This document shows, one piece after another, positions 9,984 through 21,700 of a stretch of 64,000 nucleotides of DNA. This DNA is from Cinnamomum chago (Eukaryota > Streptophyta > Magnoliopsida > Laurales > Lauraceae). Within the stretch, counting starts at the first letter, position 1. Each line of letters opens with the position of its first letter. The notes beneath the pieces were generated by a model. The model worked only from the letters and a program-made list of their open reading frames with translations, was not told the DNA's origin and made no database searches. Location of the stretch: positions 76,578,501-76,642,500 of the forward strand of contig CP142452.1 of assembly GCA_038049695.1 (NCBI GenBank), read 5' to 3'. The position numbers were made by a program, and so were the translations under genes.

Positions 9984-12679
9984 TGTCACATCCTGGTCCC
10001 GAATCACCCTGGCCTAGGGTAATCTCCGAGGTGTGGCACACGTACTCCCGTGATGATGTACCTGTCTCGAGCCAAATACAACACACGAACGAGAGAAATG
10101 CAACTATTCCACATGTGAGTCTAGCTCACTAACATAATTGAATAACATTTAAATATAGCGGAAGTTGTAATTTATCAACAGAGAGTATCATTTCCCATTC
10201 AGTTCAGTTAAAATTTAAGTTTGATACAAGAGAATTATACAAGTATAAACATTAATTTACAAAAGAGGGATCAATGAAAGAACCCTATACATCCACTACC
10301 AAAAGTATATTCAAAAGAGAAGTTAAACTAAGTGTGACCACACAAAAAGGAGTTAGCCACACTAACTATGATATCTCCAAAATGCAATATGCAACACGCA
10401 TTCCGAGGGAAGTAGAATCTAAGCTGGCCTTTGTTCTGGCCACTCTTCTAATCCCGGAGGTACCTCTTGGGTAACCTCCTCTCCCGCCGGGGTCTCTTCA
10501 GGACCAGGAGCTGCACCTGCGTCTATGACATCAAATGTAGTATCTAAATACGACGATTTAGCAAGTATAGGCAATAATAATGAATTACATAATGTTGCAA
10601 ATTGAATTTAAGACAATATTTAAATCAATAGATGTCAATGATAAGTATCAACTATGCAGATTGTACAAAAATCGAATAATTATGCTGGTGAATCAATTAA
10701 TAAGAAAACATACTAATTTGACTACTACTTTAAGCTCATCCTCTTAAAAGAGTGTAAATCTAAATGGGATGTCACCAACTGCCCAGCCAAAGGCTAACTG
10801 GCTACTCGGTTCTGGAGTTCCGGTGCTCTAGATGACTTACTGCAGCAGTCTCAAATAACTAAACCAAGTTCAAACCCCGTCGGGTATCACAAGGTCGAAG
10901 TTAATTAGTGTCAACTCAATCGAATCAATAGTAATCGAAATAATAAGTGGATTTGAGTGAGTTTGTATTTCAACTGTCTATAATCAAATCAAATACTAAT
11001 CACAAATCACAATATACTTACTCAATCCACATTTCCAATAAATACAGAATCGGTATATAATACTGAAGATTTTCGGAATAATTGTAATAGTTGGACCTCA
11101 AGGAACGTTGATAATGCAATAAATCTACTAGTTGTGATTGATATACAAAAATGAAAGTGTACTTCAATATGAAATGCAATAATTTAATGAATCAATGGAT
11201 TTACTAGCCAATCTAGTCTAATAATCTATTATCTATTCACCATCCAATTCGATATACATTTAGGGAACTTCTACTTAGTGTCACATTTTAATAAAAGGTT
11301 CTCTAAATTAATATCCATGGCATAGTGATAAAGTCTTGATTACTAGGGCTACTCAAGTTCCTAAGGTTTCAATTAGGCAACTAAGAGGTTAGGGTATCAA
11401 TTCATGGCTCTAAGAGGGCTTTTGAAAAATTTAAAAAAAAAAAAGGAAAATCCTAGGAGGTCGGTCTGCTGGCGATGACCAGGGGGCTAACCGCCTGGTG
11501 ACCGCCAAAAGACAGGGATTTTTAACTTGCTGTTAATCTGACCGACTTCAGGTCGGTCGACCGCCAGGGGTCAGGCGGTTAGCCTCTAGGTGACCGCTGG
11601 CCTGTGGTAGTGCTTCCGAAATGTGCATTTTTTACAAAATCTAAAGCTCTCTCTTCCCTTCCATTTCCACACTTCTTCTCACATCAAACCCATAAAAATG
11701 GAGCCTCCTTACTCCCATTTACAACATATAATCATTCCATCCATTATCAACAAAATTATAAACTAAACCACCCATTCATTCATTAAGAACTTTATAATCA
11801 TTGAGAAAGGATTTCATTTGAATCAATAGAAGTAAACAACATGTAACTCCAAATTTATGCTTATACCTCAATAGAGCTTTCCAAAACCTCTTTTCACAAC
11901 CTAGCTCAAATGACCCAAAAATCCCCAAATATCCAAACCCTAGACACAAATAAACATGAAAAAGGAAATAAACATGTGTATATGACTAATCAAGAGTTTC
12001 TTGACTCAAATGCAACTCAAATACATCAACAAAAGAGTTTTAACTCATACCTCAACAAGGAAATCCAAATTCGAAGAAAATGGAAGATGATGGGGGTGTT
12101 TTCTTGCTAACAATGAAGAGAGGAAGATGAAGAAGATGAAGTTGAGAGTCCTCTCCTAGCTTCCAAATGCAAATGCCAAGGTCTCTTGATGATTAAGGAG
12201 TAAAGAAAGAAGAGGAGAAATGGAGAAGAAGAAGAAGTAGAGAGAAAAGGTTTGAAAGGAGATGAAAGGAGGAGGGTAGTTGTATATAAAGGGATAAGAA
12301 AATCCCTTTTTGCAAGAAAGCCCACTAAAGTAACATATTTCCAATTTGAGTCAAATGAAAGTCTACTAGTTCAATGGTTGGTCAAATGAGGGAAACCTCA
12401 ATACAAAAATCGACGTGGTCGTCAAAATACACGCGTTGACACCAAGATGACGTGAAAATGATGAAAAATGTGAAAATCTATAATTATGAAAAAGTCCTTG
12501 ACTCTACCCAACCGAGTCAACTCTACTCCATTCACCTATTCAAGATTCAAAGCTTAACTAACTCAGCCTATAAAGACTAATGAGTATCGATTTCGATGAT
12601 TAATACTTAAGCATAATTAATTAAGTTAAATCCTCATTAATTAACACTAATTAAGATTAATTTGGGTCGGGGTGTAACA
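9984..12679. mobile_element. Solo LTR, 2.7 kb, with TSD AATGT
   Basis: The element begins TGTCACATCC and ends GGTGTAACA (TG...CA) and is flanked by the identical 5-bp duplication AATGT at 9979-9983 and 12680-12684. The two ends form an imperfect short inverted repeat (TGTCACATCC versus TGTTACACCC). No gag/pol lies inside and no second LTR adjoins, so this is best read as a solo LTR left by recombination. Its last 100 bp are rich in ATTAATTAA motifs, as in the solo LTR at 25291-28694. Assignment to Ty3/gypsy is an inference from a similar LTR-like end next to the chromodomain remnant at 13.5-14.1 kb. Confidence 0.85.
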
Positions 12680-13529
12680 AATGTGCAATATGGTATTCAG
12701 AGAATACCACTCCAAATATTCCCTGTGTGCTCCCCACTTGAGGATTTCTTCCTTCTCAGAACACTACTATGCCTCGCCTCCCAAATATGTATCTCTGCGC
12801 AATGTTATATGTTGTAGTCTATTATCACTCTTTCCTTTCTTTCCTCCCTTGAAAACGCCATGGCGAAGGGAGGAGGAACAATTTGCCGAAGATCAAACTG
12901 TTTCATGACTTCCCCTGCATTGTGCCGCTCTAGCACCCAATAGAAAATAGAAAATGAGAGTTGTAGAAGAGTTGAAAAGATTTCGGTCGGCCTTTAGAAC
13001 CTCTCTCAAGAACGGCTTCCCAAACTTCTTATAGGTCTACTGATCAAACTGTGCAATATGAAATGGTCAGGGTATGCAAGAGCTTATAACAAGAAGCTGA
13101 AATAAGACAACCTATGTATGGCTAAATGAATGTAATCACCTGCTCTGCTGTGAGGTTGTTTAGTTTGCGAACAACTCTCATTTTTGTCATGTGTCGTATT
13201 CCTTCTAGCCTATTCTTCCCTGTAAGCATGAGAGGGAACCGGATGTCTTGGTTCCCATATTGTGAAGGCCTAAGTGATCGATTGACCTATCGTCATCCTC
13301 TAATAGGCCCATATCTGTGAATCATCAAGTAAAATTCTTGTTCGTGCGAACATATGTAAAAAACATAAAAAATCTTTATATACTTTCCTTAAATATTAAT
13401 GCAATTAACACCTGGAGCAGCTTAAGTGGGCTTGACACCGTTTTGAACGTATGTTCAAACGCGTCACTCTCGTCTATTAGGTTGTTCTCCAGCCTCAGTC
13501 ATTGCCTCAGTCATCTTAAGATACCATTC
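12680..13529. other. Intergenic between LTR and Ty3 remnant
   Basis: No recognisable gene. Short ORFs have no familiar motif. It may be unrelated host sequence caught between two retroelements. Confidence 0.4.
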
Positions 13530-13834
13530 TGTCACGTCCTCCGAACCCGATTAGAGAATAACCCGGATCCGGGGAGTGAAATTTAGGACTAATTAAAATT
13601 TTTGTCCTTTAGGCCCAAAGATCGTAAGTCCGCTGTGAGGATATTGCATTTCAAACCTCAAGTAATATAAAACTGTGGAATTCATACAATTTGAGGCATG
13701 TTAAATTTCAAAGCAGTGAATAATAAATCTCGTTAATAGTTAAAGTTGCATAAGAAAATAATAAAACTAATCAAGGAATTAAAGTATTAACAAAGGCCAT
13801 CCCAATAACCAAGGCCTTTTAAAAGAACATGATG
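13530..13834 (-). mobile_element. Partial LTR end of Ty3/gypsy element
   Basis: Begins TGTCACGTCC, like the solo LTR at 9984. It carries AAGATCGTAAGTCCGCTGTG, close to AAGATCGTAGGCCCGTAGTG in the 5' part of the LTR at 25291. It lies immediately beyond the C-terminal end of a minus-strand chromodomain remnant, where a 3' LTR would be expected, though only about 300 bp are recognisable. Confidence 0.5.
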
Positions 13835-14080
13835 TCAATAGATGAAAGGTCTAACGATAGAATAATAAATGAAGAAATAAAATCTAGTGAAGTCCCAATG
13901 AATCGCTCTCGTGCCGGGAAAGAGATAAGGATATGCATTCTGCATCTGGTCTTTGAGCTCCCATGTAGCTTCTTCCGGAGTGTGATGCTCCCATTGTACC
14001 TTGACCCACTGGATGGTCTTGGTAGGCAACACTGTCTCCTTGGTGTCGATGATCTGCGCCGAACGCTTAGGTTGCATCTG
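13835..14080 (-). pseudogene. Ty3/gypsy Pol C-terminus (chromodomain-like)
   Basis: The minus strand encodes about 80 residues with the motifs QIIDTKETVL, KTIQWVKVQW and HTPEEATWELKDQM...YPYLF. These match the end of chromovirus Pol polyproteins, where a chromodomain-like segment follows the integrase. The reading frame is open but lacks everything upstream: the normal preceding integrase region appears next to it on the opposite strand (14085-14240). It is a fragment of a rearranged element, not a functional gene. Confidence 0.75.
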
Positions 14081-14084
14081 CCTG

Positions 14085-14240
14085 TTTCTGAAGGTGTCAC
14101 CGATGAGAGGAGTTGTCAGATTTGGACAATTTGGACAAAAAGGGAAGCTTGCGAAGAGGTTTGTGAGGCCATTTGAGATTAAGAGCAGGATTGGAGATGT
14201 GGCCTATCGTTTGGTACTACCGCCTGAGCCTAGCCCACTT
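14085..14240 (+). pseudogene. Ty3/gypsy integrase C-terminal fragment
   Basis: The plus strand encodes FLKVSPMRGVVRFG, KGKLAKRFVRPFEI and RIGDVAYRLVLPPE, the hallmark tail of plant Ty3/gypsy integrases. The family normally reads KKGKLSPRF; here an extra few residues (QFGQ) precede KGKLAKRF. It sits head to head with the chromodomain piece, the junction lying within about 5 bp at 14080-14085. The rest of the integrase is missing. Confidence 0.78.
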
Positions 14241-14744
14241 CTCTTCCTTCTTGAACAACCTCTATAGATTGGCCAGACAAGCGAGGGTCCACGCATAGGG
14301 TCTGAATTTCTTAAATAATTCTAGTAGATAAGTCGGCACCCTAGATCCCGACACATTTGATAATATCTGTCCAGAAACTAAGAAGAACAGATATGCCCTT
14401 GTATTGTACACCTCCTGCTCAGTTGAAGCTTCTTCTTCTTCTTCTTTCCTCTTCACTAAGTTGGAAGTGTTGCTCCATCCATGCGATTTTAATGGAGATG
14501 CCATTGAAGTCTAAGCCATCTGGGGTCATCTCCCTAACAATTCTTTATAAACTTCAACGATGTTTGCATTAGGGGACGTTCTTCCGATGACAGCGGGCCC
14601 ATTGATCGATAGACCATATATGTGGGCTACATCCTCAAGTGACACTGTAGCCTCGCTGGTGGGGAAGTGAAATGTGTTGGTCTTCGGGCACCACCTCTCC
14701 GCCAACCCAATAATCAAGGTATGGTCAATTCTCATCCAACGCAT
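14225..14744 (-). pseudogene. Plant mobile domain (PMD/MAIN-like) pseudogene
   Basis: The minus strand encodes DHTLIIGLAERWCPKTNTFHF, then TVSLEDVAHIYGLSINGPAVIG (14744 to about 14580), then in the same frame TRAYLFFLVSGQIL and RVPTYLLELF. These are the ordered blocks of the plant mobile domain found in MAIN/MAIL proteins, PP7-long proteins and many MULE or gypsy elements. In-frame stops occur at 14526-14528, 14511-14513 and 14262-14264. The last replaces the usual tyrosine of a LYR-like motif; the frame continues after it as RLFKKEEKWARL. It is a decayed transposon-borne copy rather than a host MAIN gene. A start and the N-terminal part are not recognisable. Confidence 0.75.
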
Positions 14745-15369
14745 CTATGCAAGACGGTGTAGTCCATCTTTCCTGACATATTCCTTATGCCTCTAATTTG
14801 ATTCACATCCCGTACTCAGGGTTAGTGGGTATGCATCTGTACGTAGCCAGTTCATGTCTAAATGTAGAACAAAACACATGAATAAAAACTTCATTGTCAT
14901 TTCAATGTATTGGGAATTTGTTTAGCAATATACCATTCCATTTTTTACGGCTGAGGATATGTGGACATCCTAGTCATAGAGAAGCTGGCCAACAGCATTT
15001 TCGTTGGTGATGCTGCTAGTGGCTTCAGACATCTGCATATTACAATGTCAATGCATTAGGGATCACCAACATTGTACCGTGTATTAAGGGTTACACAAAT
15101 TCAAATAACTAGGGGAGATATACATTGTCCAATTGCAAAAAAAAAAAAAAAACATGGAACAAACCTCAATAATCTTAGAATGAACATTACATAACCTTTT
15201 GATGTTCCAATAAACAGAGCTGGTCCCATGAACAATGGCAGATTTAAAACCACATCAATGTAATCATCCATCATTTAAAGTTTAAAAGGATTTCAACATT
15301 CTCAAATCCTACTTGTAACAAAAGCACACTTATCACAAAGATCAGTAGATATTGAACTTATGGTCAACG
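14745..15369. other. Intergenic next to PMD pseudogene
   Basis: No gene. The minus-strand continuation upstream of the PMD fragment gives a few PMD-like residues (LHRLAWMRWMR) only after a frame change, so the pseudogene may reach to about 14760. The remainder is AT-rich, with a poly-A tract near 15136-15152. Confidence 0.4.
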
Positions 15370-15512
15370 GTTTGCACCCGGAGGTTGTGGGTTCGAAACT
15401 ACACTATCACACTAGGGCTACAGGGGATTTATCCGGCTTCCCTCTGGGCCTGGAGGGATTAGTCCAACCCAAAGGGTTGGGAACCCTCCAATAGCAAAAA
15501 AAAAAAAAAAAA
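15370..15512 (+). mobile_element. tRNA-derived SINE, 5'-truncated
   Basis: A 143 bp element ending in a poly-A tract and flanked by a perfect 15-bp target duplication, AACTTATGGTCAACG (15355-15369 and 15513-15527). It contains a pol III B-box-like GGTTCGAAACT near 15391, but an A box is missing because the 5' end begins only about 20 bp before it. The body ends in a CCCAAAGGGTTGGGAACCCTCC segment. The truncation implies that this copy cannot be transcribed from its own promoter. Confidence 0.85.
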
Positions 15513-17054
15513 AACTTATGGTCAACGACAAATGTATGAACAAATGTGTCTTTATGAACAATGAATGTAACCAAAGAATGCCTCCACATCAACACCATGA
15601 AACATGCCACACCTCAATGTATGAACTAATTTTCTGATTTCATGCAATTAAATCAGAAAATTAATGAACTAATTCAAGAAGTTAACAATCATAGTTTTTT
15701 TTTATCGTCATTGAATTCATTCAACAGCAAAGTCTTTACATAAGACCACATCAAGTCAAACTATAACCAACAAATCGATGCCCATGGTCATGGTGGATGA
15801 CAAGCTTCCCCAAAACTAGCATGTGTATACGGGAACCATGTGAAGAATGCTAGCATGTGGATGTGTTTCAGCCATTTTTAGGGCTGAGACGGTATTTGGG
15901 GGATGCTTCTACACATATCCAATTTCAAATGCACTTTGCAAGTGACAACTAAGAAGATTCGCATAAGGGATGGCGATATGGCATGAGGGATGGAAAGGAC
16001 ACAAAGCACAAAGAACATAACACAACAAACAAGTATGAGAATCTTGGAGGGACCATAGCATGGCATACCTTCATTTGGTCATTCACTAAGGAGATCATGG
16101 AGGGGACAATAGAGGTTCGAGGGACAGGCGCTCGATAGCTGGGACCGCACTTGGCCGATGGAGGAGAGTTATTGTCGACGTCAGTGAAGGAGATGGAAAG
16201 TGTAAGAAAAGATTTGAGTACCCTGGTCCGAACGACCAAGGGTCGATTGAGACACAGGTTTTAAGCTACTAGCTTCTTATTCAATGACGTCCAGGGTCGA
16301 TGTCAACCCTAGTGTTTGAATGGTGCGGACCAGAGCTTAAGGCACAAGGTCGACGACGACTCTCAACACTGGAAATGAGGGTCGACGTCAACCAACAAAA
16401 AAATGGTAAAAAAAATATAAATTTTTGGACGGGAAGACCTCTTCGGTGTGGGTTTGGTAAAAGTGGCATTTTCGCTTCAATCGCCACATAAAATATTTTT
16501 TTCCGATAAAATCCTCTATATTATATGTGCGCACTACGCATCGTATCACTTGCGTGCCTAGCTATGGGCCCACCTAGGGATGGATACTGGGATGAAAAGA
16601 TCTTGTTGGGCCCTAACTCTCAACAAAATCTCGGACCCATCATATCATTTTAACCTCTAGATCCATGACCCAAAAATTCAACGGTTCTATATTAAAAAAA
16701 AAAAAAATAATAGAAACTCAGTTAAACCAACAGTCCAGTCCAGCCCATTCTGATGAGTGCAATTGAATGGTGCCGTGTAATGCAAGGGGTACCTATTTAT
16801 AAAATATCCTAATGAATGTGACCTTCACCAAACCCCAATCCTGTAGATGAATTGATTCAAGCCAATCATACACAAGAAGGTGGAGTTCACGCGTGTCTGC
16901 CACCGTCTCACAGGTCTACGACCGCAGCAAACCATAGAAAGATTCACATATCTTTCCTTAGACGACGACAACTACAAACCCACTCCCACATCCAAATTAA
17001 AATAAAACTGTAACATACCCCAATCCCCCATCACAGTACTACTTCTAATCAAGA
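15513..17054. other. Intergenic, repeat-derived
   Basis: No recognisable gene. Around 16200-16400 several GGGTCGA(C/T)GTCAAC motifs recur, resembling those at 9852-9866; around 16560-16740 there is a degraded GGGTCC-rich hAT-like stretch. The final 100 bp should include the 3' UTR of the RING gene. Confidence 0.4.
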
Positions 17055-17531
17055 TCACCCTCCAATATTCGGCAACCCACTAATTAAGTACGGTGGAGCA
17101 GTTGGTGTTAGTGTCACCGGAGGCGGAGGCGGCGCCATCTCAGTCCGGCAAAGCGGGCAACTTGAGTGCGAATATAACCACATATCAATACAAGGAACAT
17201 GAAAAGAGTGCAAGCATTCAGGCAGCCTACGCACATCTTCCCCCTCCTTGAACTCGCAAAGGCATACCGCACACGTTTTCTCCGCTTCGCCGGGCTCTTT
17301 ACCATATTTGTATGCCGGGATCAGCTGTATGAAAGATCTCTCTTGGCCACTCAGTGTTCCTTCTTCCTGTGGCAAAAACTGAGGGCGTCGTGGCTGACTG
17401 AGGGCTTCGCGGTGCTTGCAACACCTCACAAGGATGCAGTGGTAGATCATGAGCATGACAGCGGCCGAGAGAACTCCGATGAGGGCAACGGAGAAGGTGG
17501 AGAAAGGGACTCCCGAGCTATCTCTCTCCAT
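17055..17531 (-). CDS. RING-H2 finger protein, ATL family (E3 ligase)
   Basis: Single-exon gene of 158 residues. A hydrophobic segment near the N-terminus (about residues 10-35, VALIGVLSAAVMLMIYHCIL) is the expected ATL membrane anchor. A basic stretch follows, then the RING-H2 domain at about 92-133: CAVC, ECLHSFHVPC, WLYSHSSCPLC. Spacing is C-x2-C-x15-C-x1-H-x2-H-x2-C-x10-C-x2-C, with the ATL hallmark tryptophan before C7 and proline after it. Before the RING, LIPAYKYGK takes the place of a clear GLD motif. From family knowledge it should be a membrane-anchored E3 ubiquitin ligase; substrates are unknown. I start at 17531 rather than at the in-frame ATG at 17672, because the longer start would lie upstream of a TATA box and would add an unusual N-terminus. 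Confidence 0.92.
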   Translation of the reverse strand: MERDSSGVPFSTFSVALIGVLSAAVMLMIYHCILVRCCKHREALSQPRRPQFLPQEEGTLSGQERSFIQLIPAYKYGKEPGEAEKTCAVCLCEFKEGEDVRRLPECLHSFHVPCIDMWLYSHSSCPLCRTEMAPPPPPVTLTPTAPPYLISGLPNIGG

Positions 17532-17632
17532 GAGAAGAGGAAAGAGGGGGAGAGGTATGGATAGAAACAACAAAGAGAATAAACAAATACAACGGCGTTG
17601 AAAGCAAAAGTGCAGCTTGGTCCTTCTACAAA

Positions 17633-17643
17633 TATTATATAAA
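17633..17643 (-). promoter_or_regulatory. Putative TATA box of ATL gene
   Basis: The minus strand reads TTTATATAATATT about 105 bp upstream of the chosen start codon. Its position between the two possible ATGs argues for the inner start. Confidence 0.5.
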
Positions 17644-17815
17644 TTGTGGGGTTCATTTTGTGAAGGAAACATTTAGTTAAAGACAAACAAGTTTAACTAG
17701 TTTTGCTAGCCGGCCGTACCTTCACCAAACCACTTGGTACTGGACTTCAATCGAGAGGAGAATATATAGAAAGAATATGTGAATGAAGATTCTATTTCGA
17801 TAAAGAGAATCTTAT

Positions 17816-17958
17816 GAGTAATGCTACTTGGACAAATTTTTTGGCCAGATTTTTGGCCAACCCATATGGTTTCCATTGAATATCATAGTGATATTCAATG
17901 GAAACCATATGGATTGGCCAAAAATCTGGCCAAAAAATTTGTCCAAGTAGACTTTTTG
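17816..17958. mobile_element. Palindromic MITE (family shared with 47446)
   Basis: Nearly perfect inverted repeat. The arms run from CTACTTGGACAAA through TTGGCCAGATTTTTGGCC to TTGAATATCA, with only a few bases of loop, and the whole folds into one hairpin. A second copy at 47446-47584 shares both ends (GAGTAATGCTAC left, GTAGACTTTTTG right). That copy has a 9-bp target duplication; this one has only a decayed flank match. It lies about 285 bp upstream of the ATL start codon. Confidence 0.85.
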
Positions 17959-18760
17959 GAATAAGAAACAGGTCATCACCACCATTCAATTTTGGATTGA
18001 AGGCAAAATAAGGATCAAGACCAGCCTAACCTATCGAGCTCGAAAGAGGCATAGTAGAAAGGGAAGGGCCCATGTCTCATCCTTTCAAAGTTGGGAGTCT
18101 TAATTTGGCTCATATGAGGACTTCCATGTAAGGACCTAAAATAATCGTAGAATCGTAGAATTGATTAAGTCTTCTCAAAGTCTACCACCACTATTAAGTT
18201 CAACCTGGTAGCTAGATGGCAGGCAACTCACCTAACACGCGGGTTCCCACATACAGACGTAAAATTATTTTCATCTCCAGAATTTGATCTTCCTAGTATG
18301 ATAAACACTCCCATTTCCTTTTGGAATGGACGAATCTGAACCTCTGATCCTTCCTAGTATGATACCCACTCCCATTTCCTTCTGGAAAGGACTGTAAGAA
18401 GGGCTACAGCTGCCCTGCTCAAATCATATATTATCTGAAAACCATGCAGGATTTCATACCCAGTTGCAATACTGTCAAGAAGGGTTATGTAAAGTGGGAG
18501 ATAGTTTAGCCAAAAAAAAAATCGAGGAACTCAAGATAGAGAATTTCAAAAGATGAGCTTTGATAACATAAAACAGAAGATTTAAAGGAAGAATAAAAGC
18601 TCTATGGAAAGATAGTATCAGGCATCATGCCTCCAAAATGCAAGCTCCAAAAGAGCTAAAAGCATTGAAACAAAACAACAAAACATAAAAAAAAAAAAAA
18701 AAACAGAGAAACTAGAAAAACAATACTCCAAAAATCATAATATTCTTAAGATTTTACTAC
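17959..18760. other. Intergenic / HSP70 3' flank
   Basis: Contains two direct copies of a roughly 45-bp unit (about 18286-18331 and 18349-18393: TTCCTAGTATGATA...CACTCCCATTTCC). The last 300 bp before 18761 are A-rich and probably carry the HSP70 3' UTR on the minus strand. Confidence 0.5.
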
Positions 18761-21700
18761 TTAATCAACCTCCTCAATCTTAGGCCCAGCACCACTTCCT
18801 CCTGGAGCAGGACCATCCTCATCCATATCTCCAGCCACATCAGCTCCCGCGCCCTGATACATCTTGGCAATGATAGGGTTGCAAATACCCTCAAGTTCCT
18901 TCATCTTGTCCTCAAACTCATCAGCCTCAGCCAACTGGTTACTGTCAAGCCATTGGATTGCTTGCTCAATGGCCTCCTCAATCTTCTTCTTGTCAGCAGC
19001 ATCCAACTTAGCACTGATCTTCTCATCCTTGATGGTGTTCCGCATGTTGTACGCATAGTTCTCCAAAGCATTCTTTGCCTCCACCTTCTTCTTGTGCTCT
19101 TCATCCTCCGACTTGTACTTTTCTGCTTCCTGCACCATCTTCTCAATCTCATCTTTGCTCAACCTGCCCTTGTCATTGGTGATGGTGATCTTATTCTTCT
19201 GCCCAGTGGTCTTATCCTCAGCAGAAACATTTAAGATGCCATTGGCATCAATGTCAAAGCAGACTGTGATTTGAGGGACGCCTCTTGGAGCAGGTGGGAT
19301 GCCTGAGAGCTCGAACTTGCCCAGCAGGTTGTTGTCTCTGGTTCTCGTCCTTTCTCCCTCATAAACCTGGATCAGGACACCAGGCTGGTTGTCCGAGTAG
19401 GTAGAAAATACCTGCTCCTTCTTGGTGGGGATTGTAGTGTTTCTAGGGATCAAGACAGTCATGACACCTCCTGCAGTCTCCAACCCAAGTGAAAGAGGAG
19501 TAACATCCAAGAGCAGCAAATCCTGCACCTTCTCGTTACCTTCACCACTCAAGATAGCAGCTTGAACAGCAGCACCATATGCAACAGCCTCATCAGGGTT
19601 GATGCTCTTGCAAAGCTCCTTCCCATTGAAAAAGTCCTGGAGCAACTGCTGGACCTTGGGAATCCTGGTAGAACCCCCAACAAGAACAACATCGTGGATG
19701 GTGCTTTTGTCCATCTTAGCATCCCTCAAGCACTTCTCAACAGGCTCCATACACTTCCTGAACAGATCCATGTTCAGCTCTTCAAATCTCGCACGTGTTA
19801 TGGTGGAGTAGAAATCAATACCCTCAAACAGAGAATCAATCTCAATTGTGGTCTGTGCTGTGGATGAGAGGGTCCTCTTTGCCCGCTCACACGATGTCCT
19901 CAGCCGTCTGAGAGCCCTCGGATTTCCACTGATATCCTTCTTGTTCTTTCTCTTGAACTCCTGGACGAAGTGGTTCACCATACGATTGTCAAAATCCTCT
20001 CCACCCAAATGAGTGTCTCCAGCTGTGGCCTTAACCTCAAAAATACCCTCCTCAATGGTAAGAAGGGAGACATCAAAGGTACCACCGCCAAGGTCAAAAA
20101 TTAGCACATTCTTCTCCCCAACACTGGTGGCCTTCTTGTCAAGCCCATAGGCAATGGCAGCAGCTGTGGGTTCATTGATTATACGCATCACATTCAATCC
20201 AGCAATAACACCAGCATCCTTTGTTGCTTGGCGTTGAGAATCATTGAAGTAAGCAGGAACAGTAACAACAGCATTTTTTACAGTGGAGCCAAGATAAGCC
20301 TCTGCAATTTCACGCATCTTTATGAGGACCATGGAAGAGATCTCTTCAGCAGCAAACTGCTTGTCCTCGCCCTTGTATTGGACAACAATCATTGGCTTGT
20401 CACCAGGACCGGGAATGAGCTTGAAAGGCCAGAGCTTGATGTCACTCTGGACAGAAGCATCACTAAATCTCCTACCAATCAATCTTTTCGCATCTGCAAT
20501 CAACACCCAAGAACAGAATTCCAGATGAGTTAGCATGTTATCAAACAATTTTATTTTTAATGATACAATGCATTAATGTAAAGCTTGACAGTATAAGAAA
20601 GGATTAATACAGTACACCGCAGACATACAAAACTGAAAATGGTATCAAACAAAACGATTGCATCAAAAAGAAAATTGTATAGGTTCTCAAAGAATATGGC
20701 ACACCTCAGACAAATGAATGATCTTACTGAAAAAATTGAACATGATATCAAACAAATTGAATACATGAAAAAGAAAATTACTGATGATCTGGACGAATAT
20801 GGCACACCTCATACAAAAGAATGGTCTTTCAGGCAACAGTACAGTTGTGGTCTATAACAACAAAAGGTTCCACAAGATCTGAGTTTTGAACTAAAATTCA
20901 ATTCCCTTGCGTTTAATATTTTGTTTATTTTTGGTAATATGCCCTAGTACCTTACTTGACACACCAAGGCACTAACAATATTTTTAGTTGATACTTTAGT
21001 TTGACAAAAATCAACGAAGGATTCATTTGCTCGTACTTTAGATTGGAGAATCCGCTTGAATAGAAAGGAAGATCTAGCATTGTCCACTTTTCTTAACCTT
21101 TTTTTAGGTATTCCAAATATACCACTGTCTAATTCTCTACAGGGAGAGAAGCAATCTGGTCAAATCTCGAAAATCTCTCTCTAAATTGGAGCAACCAAAA
21201 AGATAAGAAAGAGAAATCCCAGTGCACATGAAAGGTTTGACCAATAGTAAAAAGAAATCTATAATCTAGAAACTCAAGGTAACGTTTTACTAAAGAATAA
21301 TCTAGATTTTGAATGAAATCCACATCTAGCAGAAACATTCAATCTCAGTTCCCACTGTAGTAAGAATAGGCAAGATCTACACTGGAAATAAGCTCAAAAA
21401 AAAAAAAAAAGTAGATCACATAAACAAACAAAGATCAAAGCAAATCGGAGATATAACCATGATATGTATCTAAAAAACTAACGAAGAATAGATGAAAGTT
21501 AAAATTGTTTCGACACGAAATCAGATCGAAGACTGATTAAAATTTAAATCTGGATCTAATTAATGGAGAACACCTAAAATCACAAAAGCAAAGGATCGAA
21601 ACGGATAGAACTCAGTAAAGTTGCTCTGATTGGATTCAGAGCATAACATTTAACAGATCTGTAAGGAATACAAAAAAAAAACAAGCAAGATATATCGTCG

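Noticed and set aside
17532-17672. Upstream in-frame extension of the ATL protein starting at 17672
   Set aside because: It would begin before the TATA box at 17633-17643 and add a Cys/Leu-rich segment not typical of ATL proteins; the start at 17531 fits the family.
18864-20533. Several plus-strand ORFs opposite HSP70
   Set aside because: Shadows of the coding strand with no domain or independent support.
20494-20548. In-frame extension of HSP70 exon 2 starting MFDNML
   Set aside because: This is intron read-through. Splicing at 20493 joins cleanly to exon 1 and restores the HSP70 sequence.
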